Positions 41,401 to 49,592 of a stretch of DNA of 64,000 nucleotides are shown piece by piece (the first letter of the stretch is position 1; each line of letters begins with the position of its first letter). The notes under the pieces were generated by a model. It saw nothing but the letters and a program-made list of their open reading frames with translations, was not told where the DNA came from and made no database searches. Source of the DNA: JAPKYZ01 sp033763835. Its GTDB lineage: Bacteria; Acidobacteriota; Terriglobia; Bryobacterales; Bryobacteraceae. The translations under genes were made by a program, and so were the position numbers. The stretch covers positions 1-64,000 of the forward strand of contig JANRJS010000013.1 of NCBI GenBank assembly GCA_033763835.1. The letters run 5' to 3'.

Positions 41401-41939
41401 ACGCTAATGTCGAAGTTGCGATCGATCCGCTCGGGGCTGCTCCGGTCCACTACGCCGGGCAGGAGCGAGATGAGCGACATCGGATTCCGCCCTTTGGTCA
41501 GCAGGTTCTCCAGTTGCCCGGTCGTAATGACGCCCGAACGGTCGGCGCTATTCAGTTGAACCTGCGCACTGGTGGCTTGCACCGTGATCTGCTCGTTCGC
41601 CGTGCCCAGGGAGAGCACGATCCGCCCCACCGCGAGCGTTTCCGACGACGAGAGTACGAGCCCCGTCTGCTGCAACGACTTGAAGCCCGCCGCCGTAACC
41701 GTGATCGTGTAGCTGCCGGGCTGCAAACTGCCGGCCACAAAATCCCCTTGGTCGTTCGTCGTGACGTTGCGAACGGCTCCGGTGCCCGTTTGCGTGAGCG
41801 AGACTTCGGCGCGCGCGACCGAGGCGCCGGAGGGATCGAGCACCGTACCGGTGATGGTGCCGGTGATCGTTTGCGCTTCAAGCTGCGAAGGAATGACGAG
41901 TAGCGCTCCGACAAGCGGCAAAGCGAATAACCGGATCAT
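38499..41939 (-). CDS. Oar-like TonB-dependent receptor
   Basis: The 1146-residue protein has a signal peptide (about 1-22), a CarboxypepD_reg domain (about 25-105; ITGTITGTVLDPSGASVARA), a plug region (about 115-260; LENLLTKGRNPMSLISLLPG, VDGMPANPIGNN) and a large outer-membrane barrel ending MQFAIRLYF. It resembles the receptor at 17916-21368 more than the one at 24688-27660 in the plug motif (LLTKGRN against LMTRGRD). It overlaps the esterase stop by 4 bp and precedes the MFS gene, so it is the outer-membrane step of this glycan locus. No SusD-like lipoprotein is encoded. Confidence 0.93.
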   Translation of the reverse strand: MIRLFALPLVGALLVIPSQLEAQTITGTITGTVLDPSGASVARAEVSLTQTGTGAVRNVTTNDQGDFVAGSLQPGSYTITVTAAGFKSLQQTGLVLSSSETLAVGRIVLSLGTANEQITVQATSAQVQLNSADRSGVITTGQLENLLTKGRNPMSLISLLPGVVDRSSPERIDRNFDISVQGNRRNANLVTVDGMPANPIGNNFNSTIVLSQDAIEEVKVLLTNYPAEYGRTTGATVNFITKSGTKEFHGLASYFKRHEQFNANNFFNNRLGTPRPRYRYNTWNYNIGGPVVLPNFNKDRDKLFFFWSQEFWPLKVPRPIAQLTVPTQLERRGDFTQSLDLNNRLIAIRDPLTGQNFPNNVVPASRLNANGLALLRRFPEPNFLDRGISGGRYNYVFQAENETPIRMENARIDYRLTQNHSFAFTYTSYLDRQTGAVGILTAGATNWEQMKKTYQLQGIGYILRYTGVLSPTLINELSVGATRRPEGNSATDDAIRANQRDTIGFTAGQINPAVNPLNFMPNATFGGIQSAANLFMEGRFPFVQNLYAFNITDNLTKTVGSHTIKAGVLVERSYTGARADGNYLGTFIFTPDANNPLNTNYAYSNAALGVYTSYSEATSRIFNSHRQPTVEWFAQDSWKATRRLSFEYGMRFHAFTPNYMRTDALAAFDPGRYDPAQRVFLVQPVRNSANQRVGRNPITGELLPATLIGAIAAGAGNPANGMAVAGRDGTPRGFVDGYGVKFGPRFGFAFDVFGDGKTAIRGGFGMFYSRPNTGENLNRFTAQPPLISTPTIFYGTIDTLRQSAGSVFPQNVNGYDRSRDLATVMNYSLSIQRNIGFDTLVDVGYVGSLGRNLMWLRNINPIPAGANFRPENRDPSNPVTPLPAPFLRPIQGYNDILMTEPGSSSNYHSMQVTARRRLTKSFQYGLAWTWSKAMNYGDTDASPVSVLSDPRYWNYGLSAYDRTHIVRIDWTYNLPQVKTNFKPFDYLANRWQLSGITSFSSGEPLNVTYTNVTAIDITGTASQGARIDITGDPNLPRSERTFSRNFRAEVFRRPAVGTFGNSATTQVRGPGTHNWDMVLMKDFPIKDSWRLQFRAEAYNAFNHTQFDSIDTVARFDAAGNQVNGRLGEFLSAAPPRIMQFAIRLYF

Positions 41940-42838
41940 GGGGAACTCCTTTGGGGGGCGGTCTTGCCAACCGGCGCGTGGCGTTGCAAGAATGCCTCGA
42001 CGCGCCGCTGGACGCGGAGCAACTCCGCGTCGGTCCAGAATTGACGGCCATGGACGCCGCCGGGGACGATCACAAGTTCGTTAGCTACCTTCGCCTCGTC
42101 GAGCAAGCGATGCAGTTCCGTGGCGTGATGGATGGGCACCTGTTCGTCGGCATCGCCGTGGATCGTGAGCACTGGCGGTACACCGGGACGGACCCAGGAC
42201 AAAGGGGAGATCTTCTTCGCCAGTGCGAGCGGGTCGTCGATGCCGCGAAATAGTTTCAGATAGTGCGGACGCCGCGTGTTGTAGACCATCTGCATATCGG
42301 TGGGGCCGTAGTAGTTGAGCACGGCGAGTGCGGGAGGGGGAGCGGCCAATGTGGTTCCGGGGGAGCAGGCGGTGTCGAAGGTGGAATCGAGCATGGCCGT
42401 AATCAGCGCGAGTTGGGCTCCGGCCGATCCCCCGGCGATCACGAGTTTCTTCGGATCGACACCGTAACGCGGGCCGTTTTGAGCGAGCCACAGAAGCGCG
42501 CAACGGCAATCCTCCACTTGCGCGGGCGCGGCGGCGCGATCGCTAAGGCGATACTCCAGCGCCACCACGCGATACCCCATTTGCAGATAAGGAAGGTAGC
42601 GGAGCACGGCTTGATCCTTCGAGCCGGTTTGCCAACCGCCGCCGAAGATATAGAAAACGGCGGGTCCAGGCTCCTTGTTGTAGCGGACGTAGAAGTCGAG
42701 CTTCAAATCGCCGTCCGGCAGTTTACGGTAAACGACATTGCGGACCGGCAAGAAGCGCTCTCCGGCTAGGAAGGCCCAGTCGCGAGCCTGCTCTTGCGCC
42801 AATGCGAGCGAAGCGGCCCAGAATAACAGAGCGTTCAT
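41936..42838 (-). CDS. Secreted alpha/beta-hydrolase (carbohydrate esterase-like)
   Basis: From ATG 42838 the 300-residue protein has a signal peptide (NALLFWAASLALAQEQ). Its alpha/beta-hydrolase fold carries the oxyanion-type motif FYIFGGGWQTGS, the nucleophile elbow AGGSAGAQ (Ser), an acid in IHGDADEQVP and a His in GGVHGRQFW, a complete triad. It belongs to the BD-FAE/ExeM-like esterases that deacylate plant or algal glycans or short-chain esters. It is the first gene of the minus-strand operon and overlaps the receptor start by 4 bp. ATG 42859 is an alternative start. It is divergent, with about 50 bp between starts, from the chimeric regulator. Confidence 0.88.
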   Translation of the reverse strand: MNALLFWAASLALAQEQARDWAFLAGERFLPVRNVVYRKLPDGDLKLDFYVRYNKEPGPAVFYIFGGGWQTGSKDQAVLRYLPYLQMGYRVVALEYRLSDRAAAPAQVEDCRCALLWLAQNGPRYGVDPKKLVIAGGSAGAQLALITAMLDSTFDTACSPGTTLAAPPPALAVLNYYGPTDMQMVYNTRRPHYLKLFRGIDDPLALAKKISPLSWVRPGVPPVLTIHGDADEQVPIHHATELHRLLDEAKVANELVIVPGGVHGRQFWTDAELLRVQRRVEAFLQRHAPVGKTAPQRSSP

Positions 42839-42887
42839 TTTTTGAACATACAACTGCATAGTGGCCCGCCGTGTTATATAAGCCTGA

Positions 42888-44108
42888 GTGACGAAAGTCA
42901 AGAAAAAAAGCGTGGCACAAGGTAAGAAAATAGAAGTCACGAACGTCTTGGAGCGGGGCCTGCTCGTCTGGGAAACGGTGCAAGCCGCCGTTCAACCGAT
43001 GAACATTCAAGAAATTGCGGCGGCAACCGGCTTGCAGCGCCTCGCGGTGTATCGCTGCCTGAATACGCTGGAATCGCGATCTTATGTGCGGCGGTCGGCG
43101 GACAAACGCTACGTCGCCAACTCTCGCGTGCGCCGGCCTTGTATCGCCTATCTCGCTCCGCTCACCGGCAACCGCTTTCGCGACGCGCTAACGCTGTCCA
43201 TCCGGCAAGCCGCCGCCGAATCGGGTTGCGATCTCCTCTTGATGAATAACGACCAGGACGATGCCGATACCTTACTGGTCAACGCCGCGATTCTGCGGGA
43301 GCGAAAACCGGATGTCGTCTTGTTTTTCCAGCCCTGGGAGCGGCTCGGGCATACCCTCGCGAATTCTCTCAGCCAGTCGGCGATTCGCTTCGTTACGATC
43401 GAACGCGCCATCCCCGGCGGCGTGTATTTCGGAGCCAACAATTTTTTGGCGGGACGCCTGGCCGGACAGGTGCTCGGCCAGCATGCCCGGCGCGCCTGGA
43501 ACGGCAACTTCGACCGCGTGGTGATGCTCGAAGATTCCCACACCGGCAGCAATCTGCACGCGCGCATGGGCGGCATGCTCACGGGAATTGGCGAAGTTCT
43601 AGCTACGGTTCCCGAATCGAAGGTAGAGCACCTCTATGGTGAGCGGCAAGTGGCTACTTCCCGCAAGGCGTTGGCGAAGGTACTCGGACGCTTACCCGGA
43701 CGCGCCCGGATTCTTGTGCTGGCGTTCAACGATCTCACGGCGGTCGGTGCGGCGCAGGCCGTTCGCGAGTGCGGCCGGGAGGGGCAAGTCGCGATCGCCG
43801 GACAGAACGCTTCCGAAGAAGGAAGGCGGGAGTTGCGAACTCCGAATTCTCCGTTGATCGCTACCGTCGCCTATTTTCCCGAAAGATACGGATCGAAGCT
43901 GATGAAGCTCTGCCGGTCGTGGCTTGCCGGGCAACCGGTCCCGCAGGCCGAATACACGGATCACGTCGTAATCCGCCCGGAGAATGTAGACGACTACTAC
44001 CCCGGGGAGCGTTCGCAGGGTGCGCCATCGCCATTGTCGGAGAACCTTCCCGTGGCGGGGCGCACCGCAACGGCGAAGATTGCGGGGAGGAAATCGGGGT
44101 GGCAATAA
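42888..44108 (+). CDS. Chimeric regulator: IclR-type winged helix fused to periplasmic-binding-protein (LacI-type) sensor
   Basis: The 406-residue protein starts at GTG 42888. Residues about 17-77 are an IclR-type winged helix (VLERGLLVWETVQAAVQPMN, IQEIAAATGLQRLAVYRCLN, LESRSYVRRSADKRYVAN). Residues about 84-370 are a type I periplasmic-binding-protein/LacI core: CIAYLAPLTGNRFRDALTLS, LVNAAILRERKPDVVLFFQP, FGANNFLAGRLAGQVLGQHA, FNDLTAVGAAQAVRE. The GAF-like IclR effector domain is absent and so is the LacI-type helix-turn-helix. It probably senses a sugar from the glycan and controls the divergent esterase-receptor operon and the sulfatase that overlaps its 3' end by 10 bp. Confidence 0.85.
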   Translation: MTKVKKKSVAQGKKIEVTNVLERGLLVWETVQAAVQPMNIQEIAAATGLQRLAVYRCLNTLESRSYVRRSADKRYVANSRVRRPCIAYLAPLTGNRFRDALTLSIRQAAAESGCDLLLMNNDQDDADTLLVNAAILRERKPDVVLFFQPWERLGHTLANSLSQSAIRFVTIERAIPGGVYFGANNFLAGRLAGQVLGQHARRAWNGNFDRVVMLEDSHTGSNLHARMGGMLTGIGEVLATVPESKVEHLYGERQVATSRKALAKVLGRLPGRARILVLAFNDLTAVGAAQAVRECGREGQVAIAGQNASEEGRRELRTPNSPLIATVAYFPERYGSKLMKLCRSWLAGQPVPQAEYTDHVVIRPENVDDYYPGERSQGAPSPLSENLPVAGRTATAKIAGRKSGWQ

Positions 44109-45520
44109 ACCAAGTGACGCGCCGTTCGGCGTTACCGCGCCGGGCTCTGTTGGCGGGATTCCCCGCGATTTTGCGGGCGCAACGGCGGCGGCCGAACATT
44201 CTGTTGCTGCTCGCCGATAACTGGGCGGCTCCCCATGCGTCGATTCTTGGCGATCCGGTCGTGAGAACGCCGGCCTTCGATCGGATCGCCAACGAGGGTG
44301 TGCTGTTCACCGGCGCTTGCTCGCCGAATCCCTCGTGTTCTCCCGCAAGATCGAGCATCCTGACGGGACAGGAAACGCACCGGCTCGAAGATGCGGCGAA
44401 TCTCTACGGGCCGCTGGCGCTTCGCTATCCGCGCTATCCCCAGACGCTCGAGCAGGCGGGTTATGTCTGCGGGTACGCCGGGAAGGCTTGGGGACCGGGG
44501 CAGCCGCCCGCGGATTCCAATGGCAGGCGGCGGAATCCCGTTGGCGACGCGTTTCCCGACTTCGGAAAGTTCCTGGCGGCCAAGCCCGCGGAGAAACCGT
44601 TTTGTTTTTGGTTTGGCAGCAACGATCCGCACGTGCCGTGGACGCGCGGACAGGAACGGCGTTCGAAGTTGGACGCGGCGAAGTTGAAGGTTCCCGCGCA
44701 CCTGCCGGATTGGGAAGTCACGCGGCAGGACATGCTTGGGTACTATGCCGAGGTTGAAGAGTTCGATGCCGATTGCGGGCGCATTCTCGAGACCCTCAAA
44801 AGCGCGGGGGAGTTGGACAACACCCTGGTTGTCGTGACGAGCGACAACGGCTGGCAGATGCCGCGCGGTTTGGCGAATTGCTACACGCTCGGGGTTCGGG
44901 TGCCGATGGCGATGCGGTACCCGGAACGGATTGCGAAAGGGACGGTGCGCGAGGACTTCGCGAGCTTGTTCGACTTGGCGCCGACATTTCTCGACGCGGC
45001 GGGATTGCCGGCGCCGAAAGGGCAGAGTGGCGCGAGCCTGTTCGGCCCGCAGCGGCGCAAAGAGATATTCCTTGAACGGGAGCGGCACGCGAATGTGCGG
45101 AAAGGCGATCTCGGTTACCCGGTCCGCGGCGTTCTGAACAAGAGGTATCTCTATCTACGAAATCTCGAGCCGGAGCGCTGGCCCGCCGGGGATCCCGAGC
45201 ATTACTGGGCGGTCGGTCCGTACGGAGATATCGACGATGGTCCGACCAAACGGCGCATGATGCGGGAAAAGCCACAGCCTCACTTCGATCTTTGTTTCGG
45301 CAAGAGGCCGCCCGAGGAGTTGTACGACTTGGCGACCGACCCGGACCAGACCAAGAATCTGGCGGCGGAGGCTTCGGCGCAGAAAGTCAAGCGCGACTTG
45401 AGCGCGAAAGTGACGGCCCACATGAAGCGAAGCGGCGATCCGCGCGCATCGGGGCCAACGGATTTCTGGGATCGAGTTCCCTATACAGGACCGAAATTTG
45501 GGGGAGCGCCGATCGATTGA
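44099..45520 (+). CDS. Secreted arylsulfatase (S1 family)
   Basis: The start at GTG 44099 has GGGGAGG at 44084-44090 and gives 473 residues. An export signal (RRSALPRRALLAGFPAILRA) precedes the sulfatase core: ILLLLADNWAAPH, formylglycine site C80 in SCSPARSSILTG, WFGSNDPHVPW and VVVTSDNGWQMP. The C-terminal end has ELYDLATDPDQTKNLA. It resembles heparan-N-sulfatase-like S1 members, but the substrate cannot be read from sequence. It overlaps the regulator gene by 10 bp, so it is co-translated with it and belongs to the same glycan locus although it lies on the opposite strand from the main operon. A 263-bp gap follows with no gene. Confidence 0.93.
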   Translation: MAINQVTRRSALPRRALLAGFPAILRAQRRRPNILLLLADNWAAPHASILGDPVVRTPAFDRIANEGVLFTGACSPNPSCSPARSSILTGQETHRLEDAANLYGPLALRYPRYPQTLEQAGYVCGYAGKAWGPGQPPADSNGRRRNPVGDAFPDFGKFLAAKPAEKPFCFWFGSNDPHVPWTRGQERRSKLDAAKLKVPAHLPDWEVTRQDMLGYYAEVEEFDADCGRILETLKSAGELDNTLVVVTSDNGWQMPRGLANCYTLGVRVPMAMRYPERIAKGTVREDFASLFDLAPTFLDAAGLPAPKGQSGASLFGPQRRKEIFLERERHANVRKGDLGYPVRGVLNKRYLYLRNLEPERWPAGDPEHYWAVGPYGDIDDGPTKRRMMREKPQPHFDLCFGKRPPEELYDLATDPDQTKNLAAEASAQKVKRDLSAKVTAHMKRSGDPRASGPTDFWDRVPYTGPKFGGAPID

Positions 45521-45783
45521 GAGAGCAACCCGATCCGCAACCCCCTCCGACCGAACCCCTCCATCACGAGCGCACCAGGTGCTACCTTTGTGCAACTGGT
45601 GAATTTCGACCGCGCCCCCTATAATCGAGTGTCCCTCTAGATCTAACGGCCATATTTTCAACGAAGCCCAATGAAAAACGCCGCGCTCAACATGATGCCC
45701 AGTTCGCGGCGGGAGCGGTGATTGCAGAGTGAATGGGCCGCCATCAAGATTAGAAACGTTGTCCGCCGCCCTAAGGAGAACTT

Positions 45784-46431
45784 GTGCCTTTTGAAATCTC
45801 GTACGCCTTCACTATCTTTTTGGTAACGATGGGGCCGATCGGGGCTATTCCGCGCTTCGCTCTGATCAGCGCCGATCTGGATGGCCCGGCAACACGCGCA
45901 CTCGCCTTGCGGGGGATCTTGCTGGCGGCATTCCTGGCGGCGATCACGGCGCTGGTAGTGAGCGGCACGATGGAGAGTTGGCGTGTCTCGGTGCCGGCGC
46001 TCCAAATCGCCGGTGCGTTGTTGCTCTACGGTTCCGCCAGCAAGAATGTGACCACCGGTTTGGCGAACGCTCCTTCCGGCCCCGCGCCGGGGCACTCGGC
46101 GCCGCAAAAGTCGTTCGATGCGGAAGTAAAGGCGCGCGCCTTGACACCCCTTGCGGTTCCCGCCATCGTCAGTCCGACCGGGATTGTGGCGATCCTCCTC
46201 TTCGTGGGTTTGGCGAAAGGAGATTCCCCGCTCCTGATGCAAGTCTATGGCTTGCTGGCGTTGATTTTGGCGCTTAACTTCGTTGGGATGTTGTTGGCCA
46301 AGCGGCTGATCGCCTACGTTGGGTTTACCGTATTTCAGATCATGGGCTGGATCATGAGCGTTTTGCAAGCCGGCTTGGCCGTCCAGACGCTGCTCGGCGC
46401 TTTACGGACGCTGAAGATCATCCCGGCTTAA
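45784..46431 (+). CDS. MarC-family integral membrane protein
   Basis: The 215-residue protein starts at GTG 45784 after AAGGAG. It shows six predicted membrane helices and the family motifs: FTIFLVTMGPIGAIPRFALI at the first helix, a Gly-rich helix LQIAGALLLYG, then TPLAVPAIVSPTGIVAILLF. MarC/YchE proteins are inner-membrane proteins of unresolved function, once wrongly linked to multiple antibiotic resistance. Its neighbours are other membrane genes (DUF4239, MscS). It ends 38 bp from the convergent DUF4239 gene. Confidence 0.9.
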   Translation: MPFEISYAFTIFLVTMGPIGAIPRFALISADLDGPATRALALRGILLAAFLAAITALVVSGTMESWRVSVPALQIAGALLLYGSASKNVTTGLANAPSGPAPGHSAPQKSFDAEVKARALTPLAVPAIVSPTGIVAILLFVGLAKGDSPLLMQVYGLLALILALNFVGMLLAKRLIAYVGFTVFQIMGWIMSVLQAGLAVQTLLGALRTLKIIPA

Positions 46432-46469
46432 GTAAGCTTCCTAGCGTGCAGCCTAGGTACGGGCGGATC

Positions 46470-47246
46470 TTAGCGGCCGTCGTTCATGCTCGAACGCACG
46501 TCTACCAGCATTTGATCGTACGCATCCGCCCGTATCCAGCCACGCCACGGATACTCTAAATCGACGATGTAGAACACGATCGCCGCCGTGATCAAGGCGT
46601 AGCCGAAAGCGTGGATCAGTCCACTGGGCCCCTTCGCGCGCAGTTCTTTGCCAATGAGAAACGCGCAAATCAGGCCGAGTCCAAACAGTAAGTACATGAT
46701 CTCTTTCGGGGGATGAATCAGGAAGACCGTGGTTCGTTTGGTCGCGATATCGAACATCGCCCCGACCGCGGGCAGAAGTAGTTTGCCAGCGTCACGGTGT
46801 CCACCGGGCAGTTCGGTGGCTTGAACCAGCATTCTCCAAAGTTCGGTCTGCAGCCGGTTAGAGGCTGCCAATCGGCGGCGCGCGGCCTCCAGATCGGGGA
46901 GTGCCCGGTATACCTCAATCCTTGAATCCGCGTAGCGCCTAGTTAACTCCCGCGCGGCCGGTTGCGCTTCAGGGGCCAGTAAATCCAGGCGCAGGTAGGC
47001 CGTTCCGATATTGCTGGCCTCCTCGCCGGTCAACTGCCGGTGCGTGTCGTAGCGGGAAGCGGCTCCCGAGAAGGTGAACGCCACGAGTAAGCCGAAGAGA
47101 CCGAAGATAGCGGCGTTGATCGCTCCGATTCCCGTGTCCGAGGGCTCGCCGAGACGTGACCTTATTTTTCTGCCCAGCGCAAACGAGAAAAGCATACCCG
47201 CGAATAGGCATGCGGCAAACCAGACGGCGGAAAGGACGTCAAGCAT
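46470..47246 (-). CDS. DUF4239 bestrophin-like membrane protein
   Basis: The 258-residue protein has two N-terminal membrane helices (about 5-25 and 42-62; AINAAIFGLFGLLVAFTFSG), a cytoplasmic helical region with ASRYDTHRQLTGEEASNIGT and AYLRLDLLAPEAQ, and two C-terminal helices (about 180-198 and 207-228). This is the layout of DUF4239, distantly similar to bestrophin-type anion channels. The function is unknown. It is divergent from the MscS-like channel gene with a 125-bp gap; both could respond to envelope or osmotic stress. Confidence 0.85.
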   Translation of the reverse strand: MLDVLSAVWFAACLFAGMLFSFALGRKIRSRLGEPSDTGIGAINAAIFGLFGLLVAFTFSGAASRYDTHRQLTGEEASNIGTAYLRLDLLAPEAQPAARELTRRYADSRIEVYRALPDLEAARRRLAASNRLQTELWRMLVQATELPGGHRDAGKLLLPAVGAMFDIATKRTTVFLIHPPKEIMYLLFGLGLICAFLIGKELRAKGPSGLIHAFGYALITAAIVFYIVDLEYPWRGWIRADAYDQMLVDVRSSMNDGR

Positions 47247-47371
47247 GGGAGCGGGATTTCTTCCTTATCTCGGGAGATGCACTGATACTTTAGCCTAGGA
47301 AGTCTCGCGCGCACCGGGCGATTGGACTTTAGTGGAATTCGGCGCTGGCGGGCGTTCCCCTAAACTGTCGT

Positions 47372-48967
47372 ATGCGGGAGCATAGCGCATTGAATCGGTC
47401 ACTAAAGGCGTTGGGCTCGCTTTGCCTGGCCAGCGCTCTCACAATACCCGTCGCCTGTCCGCAGACGCCCATTGAGGCCGCGCCGGATGAGCCCGAGGCG
47501 GCGCCTTTGCCGGACCGGCTCGGAAGAAATACGCCGCGCGGCTCGGTGCTCGGATTCGTATCGGCGGTGCAACGCCGCGATTTCGATCGTGCAGCCCAGT
47601 ACCTGGATACGGCGGTCAAAGGGGATAAACTCACGGAGATCGCCGAACAATTGGCCTACGTGCTCAATCGTTCGAATCTCGCCAGGGTGAGCGACAACCC
47701 GGGCGGCACGTCGCAAGACCGGCTGGCCCCCAGCGCGGAACGAATCGCCAGCTTAACCGCTTTCGAAAAAACGGTACACATCGAATTGGTGAACGTGGAA
47801 CAGGCGGGAATCGGGATTTGGCTTTTCTCCCCTCAAACTTTGGACAACATCCCGGTTGCCTACGAGTATCTGAGTTCGCTTGCGGTTAACCGGAAGGTGC
47901 CCTCTTTCCTGGCCCGCCCCATGTGGCTTTCGGTTCCTCTTTGGAAGTATCTAGCGGTGCTTGGCGGGTTCGCGCTATCTTACTTCGCCGTCACGCGTAG
48001 CCTTCTTCCGGTGAAGCGATTTCTTCGGCGTTGGATCGCCGACGTAGCGATCCCGGATCAAGACCGGACGCTAAAGCGTTTGTCTATACCCCTGGGAGTT
48101 CTGTTTTGGCTCTTGTTAGCCGAAATTGTCGTCTATAGCGCGACCCTCCCCTTGCTAGCGCGACAGGGTTGGTTCTCGGTGGTTACGAAAGTTGCGGTGG
48201 CGGTGCTGGCTTGGCTCGCGCTAGCCGTCATCCGCACCGTCGCCGAGACGTACCGCTGGCGAGTGGAAGCTCTTGGCAAACCGCAAATGACGGCAATCGT
48301 TCGTTTAGCCGAACGAACCGTTCAGTTGCTTTGCATCTTTTTCGCCGTTTTGATCGTCTGCCGGTTGGCGGGATATGACGTTACGACCATCCTGGCGGGC
48401 CTTGGAGTGGGTGGCCTCGCCGTGGCTTTAGCGGCGCAGAAGAGTTTGGAGAACCTGTTTGGCGGCGTCTCGGTGATTCTGGATAACCCGATCCGAGTCG
48501 GCGATGAATGCAAGGTAGGAGACCGGATGGCGACGGTGGTGGATATCGGAATGCGATCCACGCGCTTTCGCACCTGGGATCGTACGATCATGACCGTGCC
48601 CAACGGACAGCTCGCTTCGATGACGCTGGACAACTTCTCGTTGCGCGATTTCATCTGGTTCCGTCATGTACTGGGAGTCAGGATGAATCCTAGCGACGGG
48701 AATCTGGAGCGATTACTGGAAGCGTTGCGCGCGTTGTTTGAGAACGACCCGCAAGTGGACGATTTCCGGAGACGCATTCGGCTGGTACGGCTCGACGCTC
48801 AGTCGGCGGATATCGAATTGTTCTGCTACATCCGCACGAACGACGTGGCCGGATTTCTTGCCATTCAGGAGTCGCTGCTGCTGCGCTGTCTAAACATTCT
48901 GGACAGCCACAGTGTTACGTTAGCGACACCGTTGCAGAGTGTACAGATCTCCGGCGCCGCCGGATAG
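47372..48967 (+). CDS. MscS-family mechanosensitive channel
   Basis: The 531-residue protein has a signal peptide (about 1-30) and a periplasmic domain (about 45-170; GSVLGFVSAVQRRDFDRAAQ). Five membrane helices follow. The last is the pore helix with GLGVGGLAVALAAQKSLENL, followed by the MscS beta-domain FGGVSVILDNPIRVGDECKV, VDIGMRSTRFRTWDRTIMTV and PNGQLASMTLDNFS. It is longer than E. coli MscS (286 aa), as in MscM/YnaI-type members with extra helices and an N-terminal domain. It releases solutes on membrane tension. The HPF-like gene follows 19 bp downstream, suggesting co-transcription. Confidence 0.92.
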   Translation: MREHSALNRSLKALGSLCLASALTIPVACPQTPIEAAPDEPEAAPLPDRLGRNTPRGSVLGFVSAVQRRDFDRAAQYLDTAVKGDKLTEIAEQLAYVLNRSNLARVSDNPGGTSQDRLAPSAERIASLTAFEKTVHIELVNVEQAGIGIWLFSPQTLDNIPVAYEYLSSLAVNRKVPSFLARPMWLSVPLWKYLAVLGGFALSYFAVTRSLLPVKRFLRRWIADVAIPDQDRTLKRLSIPLGVLFWLLLAEIVVYSATLPLLARQGWFSVVTKVAVAVLAWLALAVIRTVAETYRWRVEALGKPQMTAIVRLAERTVQLLCIFFAVLIVCRLAGYDVTTILAGLGVGGLAVALAAQKSLENLFGGVSVILDNPIRVGDECKVGDRMATVVDIGMRSTRFRTWDRTIMTVPNGQLASMTLDNFSLRDFIWFRHVLGVRMNPSDGNLERLLEALRALFENDPQVDDFRRRIRLVRLDAQSADIELFCYIRTNDVAGFLAIQESLLLRCLNILDSHSVTLATPLQSVQISGAAG

Positions 48968-48986
48968 TTTAAGGACTGACGAAATC

Positions 48987-49592
48987 ATGAAAATTCAGAT
49001 CAACAGCGACAAGAATATTTCCACCTCGGAAGCGCAAGCCGCGTCCTTCCGGAACGACGTTGAGAGGCTACTCGCACGCTACGGCGATTTCCTTACGCGC
49101 GTCGAGGTATACCTCAGCGACGACACCGGCCCCAAGAAGGGTTTGCTGGACAAGCGCTGCAATCTAGAAGTCCGTCCCAAGGGGAAAGCGCCGGTTTCCG
49201 TGTCGCACACGGCGCGGAAAATCGAATCCGCCGTAAGAGGCGCGTCGCAAAAAATGCAGCGCCTTCTGGAAACCATCTACGGCAAGCGGGCCGTGGCGGA
49301 AAAACGCCAGTCCGCCACCAAGCGTTCCGCTCCGAATTCGCGCTCGAGCGTCGCGAAGGCGCATCGCGTCGAAACGCTACTAGAGGAATTGATGATCGAA
49401 GCGCCGCAGGCCGGCACGCACGTGAACTCCGCTTATCGAGCCGTACAACGGGCTATCGAGGCGATAGATGACGCCCCGGCGCCTACCAAAGCCGCCGGCC
49501 GCCGCAAGCCCGCTGCTAAAGGCTCGGCGAAATCCAAAAAGCCGATGCCTATCCATCAAGCGCGGCGCAGGCCCGCCAAGCGGCTCGGGTAA
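48987..49592 (+). CDS. HPF/RaiA-like ribosome-associated domain protein with basic C-terminal tail
   Basis: From ATG 48987 after AAGGA the protein has 201 residues. About residues 1-105 resemble the S30AE/HPF fold: MKIQINSDKNISTSEAQAAS, VERLLARYGDFLTRVEVYLS, DDTGPKKGLLDKRCNLEVRP and VSHTARKIESAVRGASQKMQ. The second half (about 110-201) is Lys/Arg/Ala/Pro-rich, histone-H1-like and probably disordered (AGRRKPAAKGSAKSKKPMPI). It differs from long HPF, whose C-terminus is a folded dimerisation domain. The first half suggests binding to ribosomes under stress; the tail could bind RNA or DNA. It follows the MscS-type gene directly. Confidence 0.75.
   Translation: MKIQINSDKNISTSEAQAASFRNDVERLLARYGDFLTRVEVYLSDDTGPKKGLLDKRCNLEVRPKGKAPVSVSHTARKIESAVRGASQKMQRLLETIYGKRAVAEKRQSATKRSAPNSRSSVAKAHRVETLLEELMIEAPQAGTHVNSAYRAVQRAIEAIDDAPAPTKAAGRRKPAAKGSAKSKKPMPIHQARRRPAKRLG

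Noticed and set aside
17916..41939. SusC/SusD-type polysaccharide utilisation loci
   Set aside because: The three receptors have a carboxypeptidase-regulatory N-terminus and no SusD lipoprotein gene is present; they are Oar-like receptors.
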